This document shows positions 8,394 to 17,699 of a DNA stretch of 64,000 bases, one piece after another (the first letter of the stretch is position 1; every line of letters begins with the position of its first letter). The stretch is from contig NZ_JACYFT010000002.1 in the NCBI RefSeq assembly GCF_014837235.1, forward strand, positions 62,001-126,000, in the 5' to 3' direction. The position numbers and the translations under genes were made by a program. This DNA comes from Limnohabitans radicicola. GTDB taxonomy: Bacteria; Pseudomonadota; Gammaproteobacteria; Burkholderiales; Burkholderiaceae_C. The notes below the pieces were generated by a model, which was not told the origin of the DNA, ran no database searches, and worked only from the letters and a program-made list of their open reading frames with translations.

Positions 8394-9347
8394 ATGTCCA
8401 AGTTGCCCGCCGTATTGGCGAATTTGCCTTTCCCTGTGATTGCTTCCCCGCTGTTCATCATCAGCAACCCCAAGCTTGTCATCGAGCAGTGCAAGGCGGG
8501 TGTGGTGGGCTCCATGCCTGCGCTCAATGCCCGTCCAGCTGCGCAGCTCGAAGACTGGCTGGCCGAAATCACCGAGACCCTTGCGGCTTACAACGCGGCC
8601 AACCCTGACAAGCCTGCCGCCCCGTTTGCGATCAATCAGATCGTGCACAAAAGCAATGACCGGCTGGAGCACGACATGGCGCTGTGCGTGAAGTACAAGG
8701 TGCCGATCATCATCACCTCGCTGGGTGCGCGTGAAGAAATCAACCAAGCTGCGCACAGCTATGGCGGCGTAGTGATGCACGACATCATCAACAACAAGTT
8801 TGCCCACAAGGCCATCGAGAAGGGCGCAGACGGCTTGATCGCCGTGGCTGCAGGTGCAGGTGGTCACGCTGGCGTGAAGAGTCCCTTTGCCTTGATTCAG
8901 GAGATTCGCCAGTGGTTCGATGGCCCGGTCGCTTTGTCGGGCTCGATCGCTACGGGCGACGCCATCCTGGCCTCCCAGGCCATGGGCGCTGACTTTGCCT
9001 ACATGGGTTCGGCCTTCATCGCCACGCACGAAGCGCGCGCGGCCGACGAGTACAAGCAGGCCATTGTGGACTGCAATTCGGACGATGTGGTTTACAGCAA
9101 CTTGTTCACGGGCGTGCATGGTAACTACCTGGCCCCCTCGATCCGTGCGGCAGGCCTCGATCCTGACAACCTGCCCGAGTCGGACCCGAGCAAGATGAAC
9201 TTTGGCGGCGATGCCAAGAAGGCCTGGAAAGACATCTGGGGCTGTGGCCAGGGCATCGGCGTCGTGAGTGCGGTGGTCAGCACGGCCGAGCTCGTGGCGC
9301 GCCTCAAGCGCGAGTACCAGGCTGCGCGCGCCCGTCTGGCGCTGTGA
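8394..9347 (+). CDS. nitronate monooxygenase (2-nitropropane dioxygenase family)
   Basis: A 317-residue FMN-dependent TIM-barrel enzyme of the nitronate monooxygenase family, which oxidises toxic alkyl nitronates such as propionate 3-nitronate. Seen in order: the N-terminal PVIASPLFIISNPKLV with GVVGSMPALNAR, the FAINQIVHKSN strand, the AAGAGGHAGVKSPFAL phosphate-binding loop and the catalytic-histidine region, and GSIATGDAILASQAMGADFAYMG (partial runs). Length is normal. A GAGGAG box precedes the ATG. The four-base gap to the next gene contains no terminator; the terminator instead lies inside the next gene's 5' end. Confidence 0.92.
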   Translation: MSKLPAVLANLPFPVIASPLFIISNPKLVIEQCKAGVVGSMPALNARPAAQLEDWLAEITETLAAYNAANPDKPAAPFAINQIVHKSNDRLEHDMALCVKYKVPIIITSLGAREEINQAAHSYGGVVMHDIINNKFAHKAIEKGADGLIAVAAGAGGHAGVKSPFALIQEIRQWFDGPVALSGSIATGDAILASQAMGADFAYMGSAFIATHEARAADEYKQAIVDCNSDDVVYSNLFTGVHGNYLAPSIRAAGLDPDNLPESDPSKMNFGGDAKKAWKDIWGCGQGIGVVSAVVSTAELVARLKREYQAARARLAL

Positions 9348-9351
9348 AGCA

Positions 9352-10497
9352 TTGAGCACCCTTGCACTCTCCACAGAGCAGCGCCCTTCGGGGCGCTCTT
9401 TTTTGCTCGACCAACTCAAGGCGTTCGCCTGTCTGCTGATTGTTTTGCACCACCTGGCCTTTTACGGTCCGATGTCGGATGTGGTGTTTCTGGCCTGGCC
9501 ACGGCTCATCAACGAGCTGTATGACCACGGCCGCTTGGCTGTGCAGGTTTTCCTGGTGTGTTCCGGATTTCTGACCGCAGCCAGTTTGCAAAAAAAGTCC
9601 GGATTGGACTGGCGTCAGGCATTGCCGATGGTCGGCCACCGTTACCTGCGCTTGGTCATTCCTTATTTGGTGGCACTCAGTGCGACCGTGCTGGTGACCG
9701 AGTGGATCAGGCCTGAATTCAATTTTGCAAGCCTGTCGGCCACCCCCGATGCGTGGCAGGCGCTGGCCCATGTGTTCCTCATGGAGCATTTGCTGGGCAT
9801 GGAGTCGCTGTCTGCAGGGGTCTGGTATGTGGCGATTGATCTCCAGCTGTACCTGATCGTGTTGACCAGTTTTGTGCTGGTCAACCGCTTTGTCGCGCGG
9901 CACACCAGCTTGCGGGCCAACCGTGTGCTCTGGCAGGTGTGGCTCGTGTTGACGCTCGTGTCTCTGGTGCGTTGGAGCCTGAAGGACGATCTGGACATCT
10001 ACGGTCTGTATTACTTTGGCGCTTACGGCCTGGGACTGCTGGCCTTCAGGGCTCGGCAAAGCCGCATTCCGCTCAAGGGCTGGCTGATCCTGACCCTCAT
10101 GGGCTTGCTGGCGCTGTGGGTCGATCCGCGCTGGCGGGTCACCACCGCCTGGGGCGTAGCCCTGCTGCTGGCGGCAGCGCCTGAGCGCTGGTTTGCCTTG
10201 CCTGCCGTGCCCGGGCTTTGGCATAAAGGCGTTCAGCGCTTGTCGCGGATTTCGTATTCGGTCTTCATGATCCACTACGCCGTCAGCTTGCTGGTCAGTG
10301 CCGTGGTCACGGCGCATTGGCCCGAGAGTGTCCTGGCCAATGCGCTGGGCATGTTGATGGCCGTGCTCGGCGCGGTGCTGGCGGGTGCGGGCCTGTACCG
10401 GCTGACAGAACAAAGCCCACAGGACTGGCGTCACTGGGGGCTGGGTGTTGGGATGTTCATGGCCAGTGTGGCACTGGCCATGAAGATGTCAGACTGA
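9352..10497 (+). CDS. acyltransferase 3 (OafA/YrhL-like) membrane protein
   Basis: A hydrophobic protein of the acyltransferase-3 family, which O-acylates surface polysaccharides or other extracytoplasmic acceptors using a multi-pass membrane domain. The family start motif appears as FLLDQLKAFACLLIVLHHLAF, with the catalytic histidine in the LHH pair; about ten hydrophobic segments follow. No ATG lies before this motif. A TTG at 9352 gives 381 residues and is my best start; a TTG at 9403 is the other option. An intrinsic terminator overlaps this 5' region. The 3' end overlaps cphA, convergent, by 9 bases. Confidence 0.8.
   Translation: MSTLALSTEQRPSGRSFLLDQLKAFACLLIVLHHLAFYGPMSDVVFLAWPRLINELYDHGRLAVQVFLVCSGFLTAASLQKKSGLDWRQALPMVGHRYLRLVIPYLVALSATVLVTEWIRPEFNFASLSATPDAWQALAHVFLMEHLLGMESLSAGVWYVAIDLQLYLIVLTSFVLVNRFVARHTSLRANRVLWQVWLVLTLVSLVRWSLKDDLDIYGLYYFGAYGLGLLAFRARQSRIPLKGWLILTLMGLLALWVDPRWRVTTAWGVALLLAAAPERWFALPAVPGLWHKGVQRLSRISYSVFMIHYAVSLLVSAVVTAHWPESVLANALGMLMAVLGAVLAGAGLYRLTEQSPQDWRHWGLGVGMFMASVALAMKMSD
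9380..9404 (+). terminator. intrinsic terminator inside the 5' end of the acyltransferase gene
   Basis: The stem AGCGCCC/GGGCGCT (9380-9386, 9391-9397) has a TTCG loop and is followed by C and six Ts. It lies 33 bases after the nitronate monooxygenase stop and within the first codons of the acyltransferase if that starts at 9352. Confidence 0.8.
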
Positions 10498-13053
10498 AGC
10501 TTTGACCTTCTCGGTGATGTAGGCCAGGGCTTCTTCCACCTGGTCGATCAGGATCAGGCACAAATCACCCGCAGACAAGCGGGCCAGGGCGGTGTCGATG
10601 GCATTGAACTCGCCCTGAATAGCCTCCACGTGGCGCGTGCGTGAGGCGCCTTCCAGGCCCTGGCGCAGCAGCGCCACCACTTCGCCATCGGCGCGGCCGC
10701 GCTGGCAGGCATCCTGGTACAGCACCACATCGTCAAAGGCCTGACCCAGGATCTTGGTCTGGTCGCGGATGTCTTCGTCGCGGCGGTCGCCCGCGCCACT
10801 GATGACGGCCACACGTTTTTTTGCGGGCATGTTGTCGACGGCACTGACCAGCGCCTGGATGGCGTCCGGGTTGTGGCCATAGTCGGCGATCAGCGTGGCG
10901 CCTTTGTAATCGAACACATTGAAGCGGCCGGGCACGCCCTGGATGTCGCTGATGAAGGTGGCCAGGCCCTGGGCGATGGCATCCCAGGTGACGCCCACGG
11001 CCCAGGCCGCACCCATGGCCGCCAGCACGTTTTCGGTCTGAAAGCCGATTTGCCCCCCCCGTGTGAGCGGTACTTGTGACAGCGGGATGCGGAATATTTG
11101 CTTGCCCTTTTGGGCCACGATGGCGCCGTCGTCCACAAAGATCACGCGCTTGCCCTGGGCCCGGTGGGCGGCCAGCGCAGGCTGGTTCACGTCGAGCGCA
11201 AAGAAGGTCACATCGCCTGGGCAGTGCGGGGCCATGGCCACCACGGCGGGGTCGGCCGCATTGAGCACGGCCATGCCGTCGCGCTCGACGTTGAGCACGA
11301 TGACGCGCTTGAGCACCGACAGGTCTTCGAGTGTGGTGATGTAGTTCAGGCCCAGATGGTCACCGGCCCCGAGGTTGGTGACAATGGCCACTTTGCAGCG
11401 GTCAAAGGCCAAGCCTTCTCGCAGCAGGCCGCCACGGGCGGTCTCGAACACGGCTGCGTCCACTTCGGGATGCATCAGCACATTGCGCGCGCTGCGGGGG
11501 CCACTGCAGTCACCGCTGTCGGTCTGGCGGCCGTTGACGTACACGCCATCGGTGTTGGTCATGCCCACACGCAGGCCCTGGGCCTTGATCAGGTGGGCCG
11601 TGAGGCGCACGGTGGTGGTCTTGCCGTTGGTGCCGGTGACGGCAATGACCGGGATGCGGCCGTTCTCGCCATTGGGGAACATCTGGTCGATCACGACCTG
11701 GCCCACATCGCGGCCTTTGCCATACGAGGGGGTCACGTGCATGCGCAAGCCCGGTGCGGCATTGACTTCGACGATGCCGCCATGCTGTTCTTCGAGCGGT
11801 CTTTGCACCGACTCGCACACCACATCCACACCGCAGATGTCCAGGCCCACCATCTGGGCTGCAGCCACCACGCGGGCGGTGACTTCGGGGTGGACCTCGT
11901 CGGTCACGTCGGTGGCGGTGCCGCCAGTCGACAGGTTGGCGTTGTTGCGCAAAATCACGCGGCGGCCTTTTTCGGGCACGGATTCGGGCTCAAGTCCTTG
12001 CTCATGCAGGCGGCCGATGGCGATGTCGTCAAAGCGGATCTTGGTCAGCGATGTCGCGTGGCCCACACCTCGGCGCGGGTCGGCGTTGACCTGGTCGACC
12101 AGCTGGCGCACGGTGTGCGTGCCGTCGCCCACCACCAGCGGGGGCTCGCGGCGGGCCGCAGCCACCAGCTTGTCGCCCACCACCAGCAGGCGGTAGTCGT
12201 GGCCGGGCAGGTATTTTTCAACCATCACCGTGCCGTAGCGCTCGGCGGTCTTGTAGGCGTTATCGAAGGCCTCGCGTTCGGTGATGTTGACTGTGACGCC
12301 TTTGCCCTGGTTGCCGTCTTGTGGCTTGACGACCACGGGCAGTCCGATGTCCTGGGCAACACTCCAGGCGTCGGCCAGCGAGGTGGCCGGGCGACCCAAA
12401 GGCACAGGCACGCCGGCCGCATGCAGCAGGCTTTTGGTCAGGTCTTTGTCTTGCGCGATCGATTCGGCAATGGCACTGGTGGAGTCGATTTCGGCGGCCT
12501 GGATGCGCCGTTGTTTGGAGCCCCAGCCAAATTGCACCAGGCTGCCCTGGGTCAAACGGCGAAACGGGATGCCCCGGGCCACGGCCGCGTCCACGATGGA
12601 CCCGGTGGAGGGGCCCAGGCGGTCGTCTTCGTCGAGCTCATGCAGCTGGGCCAGCGCGGCGCTCAGGTCAAAGGCCTGGCCGGTCAGGGCGGCCTGGCAG
12701 AGCTTTTCGGCAAGCTCCAGCGCCAGACGGCCCACGGACTCCTCGGTGTACTCGACCGCCACCTGGTAGGTGCCCGCCACTTCGGTGGGGGTGGTGCGGC
12801 TGAAGGTGACAGGGCAGCCAGCTTGTGACTGCAGGCCCAAGGTCACTTTTTCGAGGGCATGGGCCATGCTGGCGATTTGTCCCGGGCGGCTGCCTTCGAT
12901 GGGGCCGACTTCAGGAAAAATGCGGCGCAGTTGCTGCTCCACGGTGGGGGACAAGGTGCACTCTGCAGCAGGGCAGGTCACAATGGCTTCAATGGCCGTA
13001 TGGCGGCTCCACAAATTGGGGCCGCGCAAGGCGCGAATTCTTGACACTTCCAT
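10489..13053 (-). CDS. cphA: cyanophycin synthetase
   Basis: An 854-residue cytoplasmic enzyme that makes multi-L-arginyl-poly-L-aspartate from Asp, Arg and ATP. Domain order is normal: an N-terminal domain (about 1-160); an ATP-grasp domain with KPQDGNQGKGV at 243-253, which adds Asp to the backbone; then a Mur-ligase-like domain with an intact P-loop GTNGKTT at 484-490, which adds Arg to side chains; then a C-terminal lobe with DYGHNPDAI. It is the complete member of a pair and lies 24 bases after the shortened paralogue, so both are probably one transcript. Confidence 0.97.
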   Translation of the reverse strand: MEVSRIRALRGPNLWSRHTAIEAIVTCPAAECTLSPTVEQQLRRIFPEVGPIEGSRPGQIASMAHALEKVTLGLQSQAGCPVTFSRTTPTEVAGTYQVAVEYTEESVGRLALELAEKLCQAALTGQAFDLSAALAQLHELDEDDRLGPSTGSIVDAAVARGIPFRRLTQGSLVQFGWGSKQRRIQAAEIDSTSAIAESIAQDKDLTKSLLHAAGVPVPLGRPATSLADAWSVAQDIGLPVVVKPQDGNQGKGVTVNITEREAFDNAYKTAERYGTVMVEKYLPGHDYRLLVVGDKLVAAARREPPLVVGDGTHTVRQLVDQVNADPRRGVGHATSLTKIRFDDIAIGRLHEQGLEPESVPEKGRRVILRNNANLSTGGTATDVTDEVHPEVTARVVAAAQMVGLDICGVDVVCESVQRPLEEQHGGIVEVNAAPGLRMHVTPSYGKGRDVGQVVIDQMFPNGENGRIPVIAVTGTNGKTTTVRLTAHLIKAQGLRVGMTNTDGVYVNGRQTDSGDCSGPRSARNVLMHPEVDAAVFETARGGLLREGLAFDRCKVAIVTNLGAGDHLGLNYITTLEDLSVLKRVIVLNVERDGMAVLNAADPAVVAMAPHCPGDVTFFALDVNQPALAAHRAQGKRVIFVDDGAIVAQKGKQIFRIPLSQVPLTRGGQIGFQTENVLAAMGAAWAVGVTWDAIAQGLATFISDIQGVPGRFNVFDYKGATLIADYGHNPDAIQALVSAVDNMPAKKRVAVISGAGDRRDEDIRDQTKILGQAFDDVVLYQDACQRGRADGEVVALLRQGLEGASRTRHVEAIQGEFNAIDTALARLSAGDLCLILIDQVEEALAYITEKVKASV

Positions 13054-13077
13054 GAACCAGTGTTCCTGTCGTTCGAC

Positions 13078-15255
13078 TCAGATGGAGGGGGTGTTTTGGC
13101 CGTAACTCTTGACGCCGGCACGGATCATGTCGGCGGGTGTGTCCAGGGCCCAGGCAGCACAGGCGGCGATCAGCATGTCATCGGTGCCCAGCTGGCCGCC
13201 TTTGATCAGGCGGGCCACCGCAGGGCGGTGGATCGACAGCACCTCGGTCTGGTTGTCACCCAGCGCCAGGATCAGCTGCCCGTCACGCCAGAACGCCACA
13301 CGGCCTCCGGCCTCACGGTGGGCCACCAGACGGAGCGCATGTTCGGATTGGGCATAGAAAATCACGCCGCCATCGCTGTATTGCGCCAGATCGGCCACCG
13401 CTTCGTCTTCGGCATTGAGCACGGCGTGGCCGTTGCTCAGCACCAGATCGATCTGGGTGCGGACATAGGTCGGGATTTTTTCGTCCGGGCCAGCATAGAG
13501 GTCTTCCAGACCTGCGGCCTTGGGCATGCGGGTGACGATGCCGACCTGGCAGCGGTCATAAGGAATGCCTTGCTCCATCAGGTGACGGACATCGCTTTCG
13601 AACACGGCAGCCTGAACCGATCGGTTGATGAGCAGGCGTTGCGCCTGTTCGAAATCCATCGCCTTGCTGGTTTGCAGGCAGCGCTGGTCCAGGTAAAGAC
13701 CATCAGCGCACGCCAGGCCGGTGTGCAGACCCTTGATGTGCAGCAGCCAGGCCGTGAGCTTGGCTGCGCGTGTGGTGTCGCCGTCGCCCATGATGCCGAC
13801 GACCGGGATGCGTCCGTTGTCTGACGAAGGGATCAGGTGCTCGGCAATCGCCTCGCCGACGGGGCGCGCCTGGCCCACTGCAGGATTCAGGTGCATGAGC
13901 AGGCTGGGGCCAGCATTGACTTCCACGATGACGCCGCCCCCGCTGGCCAGCGGCTGGGTGATGTCGGGTGTGACCACGTCCACGCCAGCGATGTCCAGAC
14001 CGACCATGCGGGCGGCCAGCACGGCCTGGCTGGCCACATCGGGGTGGACGGTGTCGGTCACATCGGTGGTCATGTTGCCGGTGCGCTTGACCAGCACCTG
14101 GCGACCGGCTTCGGGCACGCTGTCCGGGGTCAGGCCCTGGCGCTGCAGTTCGAGCACTTCCGGGCTGCCGCTGCGCAAACGCACGCGCTCGAGCGGCAGG
14201 CTGCCATCGCTGCCGCGACGCGGATCGGAATTGATTTGCAGTTCGACCAGCTCGCGCACAGTGTGCTGGCCATCACCCTGCACGCTGGCGGTTTCACCTT
14301 TGTTGGCGGCCACCACACGGTCGCCGACCACCAGCAGGCGGTGCTCCACCCCTTGGATGAATTGTTCGACAATGACTTCGCTGCCTTGCTCCTGGGCCAC
14401 AGCAAAAGCCGCTTCGATGTCGGCTTGCTCGCGAAGATCCAGCGAGACCCCTCGGGCGCGGTTGCCGTCGCTGGGTTTGACGCAGACGGGCACGCCAATC
14501 TCTTGCGCGGCTGCCCAGGCTGCAGCAGGCGACTCGACCACAATGCCTTCGGGCACGGGGATACCGCACATGGTCAAGAGCTGCTTGGTCAGGTCTTTGT
14601 CTTTGGAGATGCCTTCGGCAATGGCGCTGGTGCGGTCGGTCTCGGCCGTCCAGATGCGGCGCTGGTTGACGCCGTGGCCCAGTTGCACCAGGTTACCCGC
14701 ATTGAGTCGGATGAAAGGGATGCGCCGCTCGATGGCCGCTTCCACGATGCTGGCGGTGCTGGGGCCCACGCACAGGCTGTCGACCATGTCGGTCAGTCGT
14801 GCCACGGCCGCGGGTACATCGAAAGGCGTGTCGTGGATGGCGGCCAGGATCAGTTCGCGGGCGGTTTCGAGGGCGGCACGGCCCACATCTTCGTGGTCGG
14901 TGCGGATGACCACCTTGTAAACGCCTCTTGGCCCGGCTTCACGGGCCTTGCCAAACCCGGTGGGCATGCCTGCCAGGGTTTGCAACTCCAGGCTCACGTG
15001 TTCGAGGATGTGGCCCGGCCAGGTGCCGTTGTCCAGCCGCTGGAAGAAGCCGCCGCGCACCCCCGGGGTGCAACGGTGCTCGATCATGGTGGGCAACCAG
15101 GCTTTGAGCCGGTCGTTGAAGCCGGGCAGGGTGTTGGAGGGGAAGTCTTCGAGCTCGCCGATGTCGATCAGGGCTTCGATGACAGGACGGTAAGTCCAGA
15201 TGTTGGGTCCGCGCAGGTAGGTCATGCGCAGGAACAGGATGTCTTTGGCGCTCAT
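13078..15255 (-). CDS. shortened cyanophycin synthetase paralogue (CphA2/CphA'-like)
   Basis: A 725-residue CphA homologue. The N-terminal and ATP-grasp domains are kept (KPSDGNRARGV at 260-270, where GK of the complete enzyme is AR). The Mur-ligase P-loop is lost: at 490-496 it reads GDGDTTR in place of GTNGKTT, without the lysine. The protein ends where CphA enters its C-terminal Mur lobe, so about 130 residues are missing. Cyanobacterial CphA2 has lost the same module and repolymerises beta-aspartyl-arginine; I infer a similar or accessory role here. It is the first gene of the minus-strand pair. Confidence 0.9.
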   Translation of the reverse strand: MSAKDILFLRMTYLRGPNIWTYRPVIEALIDIGELEDFPSNTLPGFNDRLKAWLPTMIEHRCTPGVRGGFFQRLDNGTWPGHILEHVSLELQTLAGMPTGFGKAREAGPRGVYKVVIRTDHEDVGRAALETARELILAAIHDTPFDVPAAVARLTDMVDSLCVGPSTASIVEAAIERRIPFIRLNAGNLVQLGHGVNQRRIWTAETDRTSAIAEGISKDKDLTKQLLTMCGIPVPEGIVVESPAAAWAAAQEIGVPVCVKPSDGNRARGVSLDLREQADIEAAFAVAQEQGSEVIVEQFIQGVEHRLLVVGDRVVAANKGETASVQGDGQHTVRELVELQINSDPRRGSDGSLPLERVRLRSGSPEVLELQRQGLTPDSVPEAGRQVLVKRTGNMTTDVTDTVHPDVASQAVLAARMVGLDIAGVDVVTPDITQPLASGGGVIVEVNAGPSLLMHLNPAVGQARPVGEAIAEHLIPSSDNGRIPVVGIMGDGDTTRAAKLTAWLLHIKGLHTGLACADGLYLDQRCLQTSKAMDFEQAQRLLINRSVQAAVFESDVRHLMEQGIPYDRCQVGIVTRMPKAAGLEDLYAGPDEKIPTYVRTQIDLVLSNGHAVLNAEDEAVADLAQYSDGGVIFYAQSEHALRLVAHREAGGRVAFWRDGQLILALGDNQTEVLSIHRPAVARLIKGGQLGTDDMLIAACAAWALDTPADMIRAGVKSYGQNTPSI

Positions 15256-15333
15256 GAAAAAAGGGCTCGGCGATACAATGGCCGACCATTCATGGTTCCG
15301 GCTTTTCTCTCAGTGATGACTGGGTGCATGGGC

Positions 15334-15351
15334 ATAAACGGTGCCGTTTAT
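15334..15351. promoter_or_regulatory. perfect palindrome in the divergent cyanophycin promoter region
   Basis: ATAAACGG-TG-CCGTTTAT is an 18-base perfect inverted repeat. It lies 79 bases before the shortened cphA paralogue (minus) and 57 bases before the ABC gene (plus). It is a good candidate operator shared by the two divergent units; no regulator gene is adjacent. Confidence 0.6.
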
Positions 15352-15372
15352 CAATCGGAAGATTTCGTGGTG

Positions 15373-15386
15373 CCGGGAGATCCCGG
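15373..15386. repeat. short inverted repeat before the ABC transporter gene
   Basis: CCGGGA-GA-TCCCGG forms a 6-bp perfect inverted repeat ending 21 bases before the chosen ATG. It could fold in the leader mRNA near the ribosome site or be a second operator. Confidence 0.4.
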
Positions 15387-15407
15387 TCCGCTTCAGGTTT
15401 GTATTAC

Positions 15408-17699
15408 ATGACTCCAAACACATCCTCTGCGTCACGTCCGGTCATCCCGGATGCTTGGCTAATGGAGGTCAAAGCATTGTTTCGACCTGATGAAAACGTC
15501 TCAGCCTTTCTTGAAGTTGACCTGAACAAGGCACTGAAGTTCGCAAAAACTGCCCTTATTTTGACCGATCAACGGCTCTTGACGCGCTTTGAAGATCAAA
15601 AAAATTGGCAAAGTTGGGACTTGAAGCCTCATTTAACGCTGAAATTGAGCGACCACGCCGGTGTGGGGACTCTGGAATTGACCGATGGTGCCCAGCGTTT
15701 GGGCGTTTGGCGCTTCACTTTGGGCTTGCAGGCCGCCGCAGCACGCATGGTCGGGCAGCTGGAATTGCACCTGGCCCAGGAGGCCGAGGGGGTTCCGCTT
15801 CAAAAACGCCTGTCCGGCTCGGTCTGTCCGGTGTGTCAGGCGGTGCTCAGCGAAGACGACGAGGAGTGCACCAGCTGCGGCCGAGAAGACCTGACCCCGC
15901 CGTCGACCTGGACGCTGCTCAAGTTGTGGCGTTTTGCCCGACCCTACCGCCAATCCCTGCTGTTGGGCTTTGTGCTCACCCTCGCGGCCACGGCCGCGAC
16001 GCTGGTGCCGCCTTATCTGACGATGCCGCTGATGGACGAGGTCCTGATCCCCTACCAGAGTGGCAAGCCGATCGACCCGACCCAGGTGTCCTGGTACCTG
16101 CTCGGTCTATTGGGTTCGGCCATGCTGGCCTGGGGACTGGGCTGGGCCAAGACCTACATCCTGGCGCTGGTCTCCGAGCGCATTGGCGCCGATTTACGCA
16201 CCACCACCTACCAGCATCTGCTGAACCTGTCGCTGGAATACTTTGGCGAGCGCCGCACGGGTGACCTGATCGCCCGCATTGGCAACGAGACCGACCGGAT
16301 CAACGTGTTCTTGTCGCTGCACCTGCTTGACTTCGCGACCGATGTGTTGATGATCGCGATGACAGCCGTGATCCTGATTTCCATCAACCCCACATTGGCG
16401 GCTGTGACCTTGCTGCCGTTGCCCTTCATTGGCTGGCTGATCCATGTGGTCCGCGAGAAGTTGCGCACCGGCTTTGAAAAAATCGACCGTGTTTGGGCCG
16501 AGGTGACCAATGTGCTGGCCGACACCATTCCGGGCATCCGGGTGGTGAAGGCGTTTGCCCAGGAAGACCGCGAAGCCCAACGCTTCAAGGACGCCAACCG
16601 CCACAACCTGCAGGTCAATGACAGGCTCAACCGGGTCTGGTCGCTGTTCTCTCCCACGGTCACGCTCATGACCGAGGTGGGTTTGCTGGTGGTCTGGGGC
16701 TTTGGCATCTGGCTGGTGGCCCACGACAAGATCACCGTGGGTGTGATGACGGCGTTCCTGGCCTACATCGGTCGCTTTTACACGCGGCTGGACTCCATGA
16801 GCCGCATCGTCTCGCACACCCAGAAGGCTGCTTCGGGTGCGAAGCGCATTTTTGACATCCTGGACCAGGTCTCCAGCGTGCCTGAGCCGACACAGCCTGT
16901 GGCCTTGCCCGCCAAGGTGACAGGGCACATTGCCGTGCGTGATGCCGGGTTCCGCTATGGCAACCGGGCCGTGATCCGCCAGCTCAACCTCGACATCCAG
17001 CCCGGGCAGATGATTGGCCTGGTGGGCCACAGCGGCTCGGGCAAGAGCACGCTGGTCAACCTGATTTGCCGTTTTTATGACCTGAGCGAGGGCGCGATCA
17101 CGCTCGACGGCGTGGACATCCGCCAGCTCAAAATCGCGGATTACCGCCGCCAGATCGGGCTGGTGCTGCAGGAACCCTTCCTGTTTTTTGGCACGATTGC
17201 GGACAACATCGCCTACGGCAAACCCGAGGCCACGCGTGAAGACATTGTGGCAGCAGCCCGTGCAGCACACGCCCATGAGTTCATTTTGCGCATGCCGCAG
17301 GGCTACGACTCGCTGGTGGGCGAGCGCGGACAAGGTTTGTCGGGCGGTGAGCGCCAACGCATCTCGATTGCCCGAGCATTGCTGATCAACCCGCGCATCC
17401 TGATCCTGGACGAGGCCACTTCGGCGGTCGACACAGAAACCGAAAAGGAAATCCAGCGCGCACTCGACAACCTGGTGCGCGGACGCACGACCATCGCCAT
17501 TGCCCACCGTCTGTCGACCTTGCGCAAGGCCGATCGTCTGGTGGTGATGGACAAAGGTCTGGTGGTCGAAGAGGGCTCGCACGACGAGCTCATGCAAACC
17601 CAGGGGGCTTACTGGCGCCTTTATGAAGCCCAGCAACGGCAGGCCGAAGCCGAAGGTGCCGTGCTCGGTTCGGGTCAAGCGCAAGGAGTGACAGCATGA
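15408..17699 (+). CDS. cyanophycin-associated ABC exporter with N-terminal zinc ribbon
   Basis: A 763-residue fused half-transporter. Residues 1-130 form a soluble domain I do not recognise. A zinc ribbon follows (CPVC at 140-143 and CTSC at 154-157). The six-helix exporter membrane domain spans about 175-480. The ATPase has Walker A GHSGSGKST at 540-548, an LSGGERQR signature, an ILDEATSAVD Walker B and an AHRLST switch. It pairs by a 4-base overlap with a DUF1854 gene and faces the cphA pair, an arrangement known in Burkholderiales. Its cargo is unknown. I start at the ATG at 15408; an upstream ATG at 15324 would translate through the palindrome and adds an unlikely arginine-rich leader. 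Confidence 0.88.
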   Translation: MTPNTSSASRPVIPDAWLMEVKALFRPDENVSAFLEVDLNKALKFAKTALILTDQRLLTRFEDQKNWQSWDLKPHLTLKLSDHAGVGTLELTDGAQRLGVWRFTLGLQAAAARMVGQLELHLAQEAEGVPLQKRLSGSVCPVCQAVLSEDDEECTSCGREDLTPPSTWTLLKLWRFARPYRQSLLLGFVLTLAATAATLVPPYLTMPLMDEVLIPYQSGKPIDPTQVSWYLLGLLGSAMLAWGLGWAKTYILALVSERIGADLRTTTYQHLLNLSLEYFGERRTGDLIARIGNETDRINVFLSLHLLDFATDVLMIAMTAVILISINPTLAAVTLLPLPFIGWLIHVVREKLRTGFEKIDRVWAEVTNVLADTIPGIRVVKAFAQEDREAQRFKDANRHNLQVNDRLNRVWSLFSPTVTLMTEVGLLVVWGFGIWLVAHDKITVGVMTAFLAYIGRFYTRLDSMSRIVSHTQKAASGAKRIFDILDQVSSVPEPTQPVALPAKVTGHIAVRDAGFRYGNRAVIRQLNLDIQPGQMIGLVGHSGSGKSTLVNLICRFYDLSEGAITLDGVDIRQLKIADYRRQIGLVLQEPFLFFGTIADNIAYGKPEATREDIVAAARAAHAHEFILRMPQGYDSLVGERGQGLSGGERQRISIARALLINPRILILDEATSAVDTETEKEIQRALDNLVRGRTTIAIAHRLSTLRKADRLVVMDKGLVVEEGSHDELMQTQGAYWRLYEAQQRQAEAEGAVLGSGQAQGVTA

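Noticed and set aside
15324..15407. An upstream ATG extending the ABC transporter by 28 residues
   Set aside because: The extra stretch reads through the operator-like palindromes and is arginine-rich, so the ATG at 15408 is preferred.
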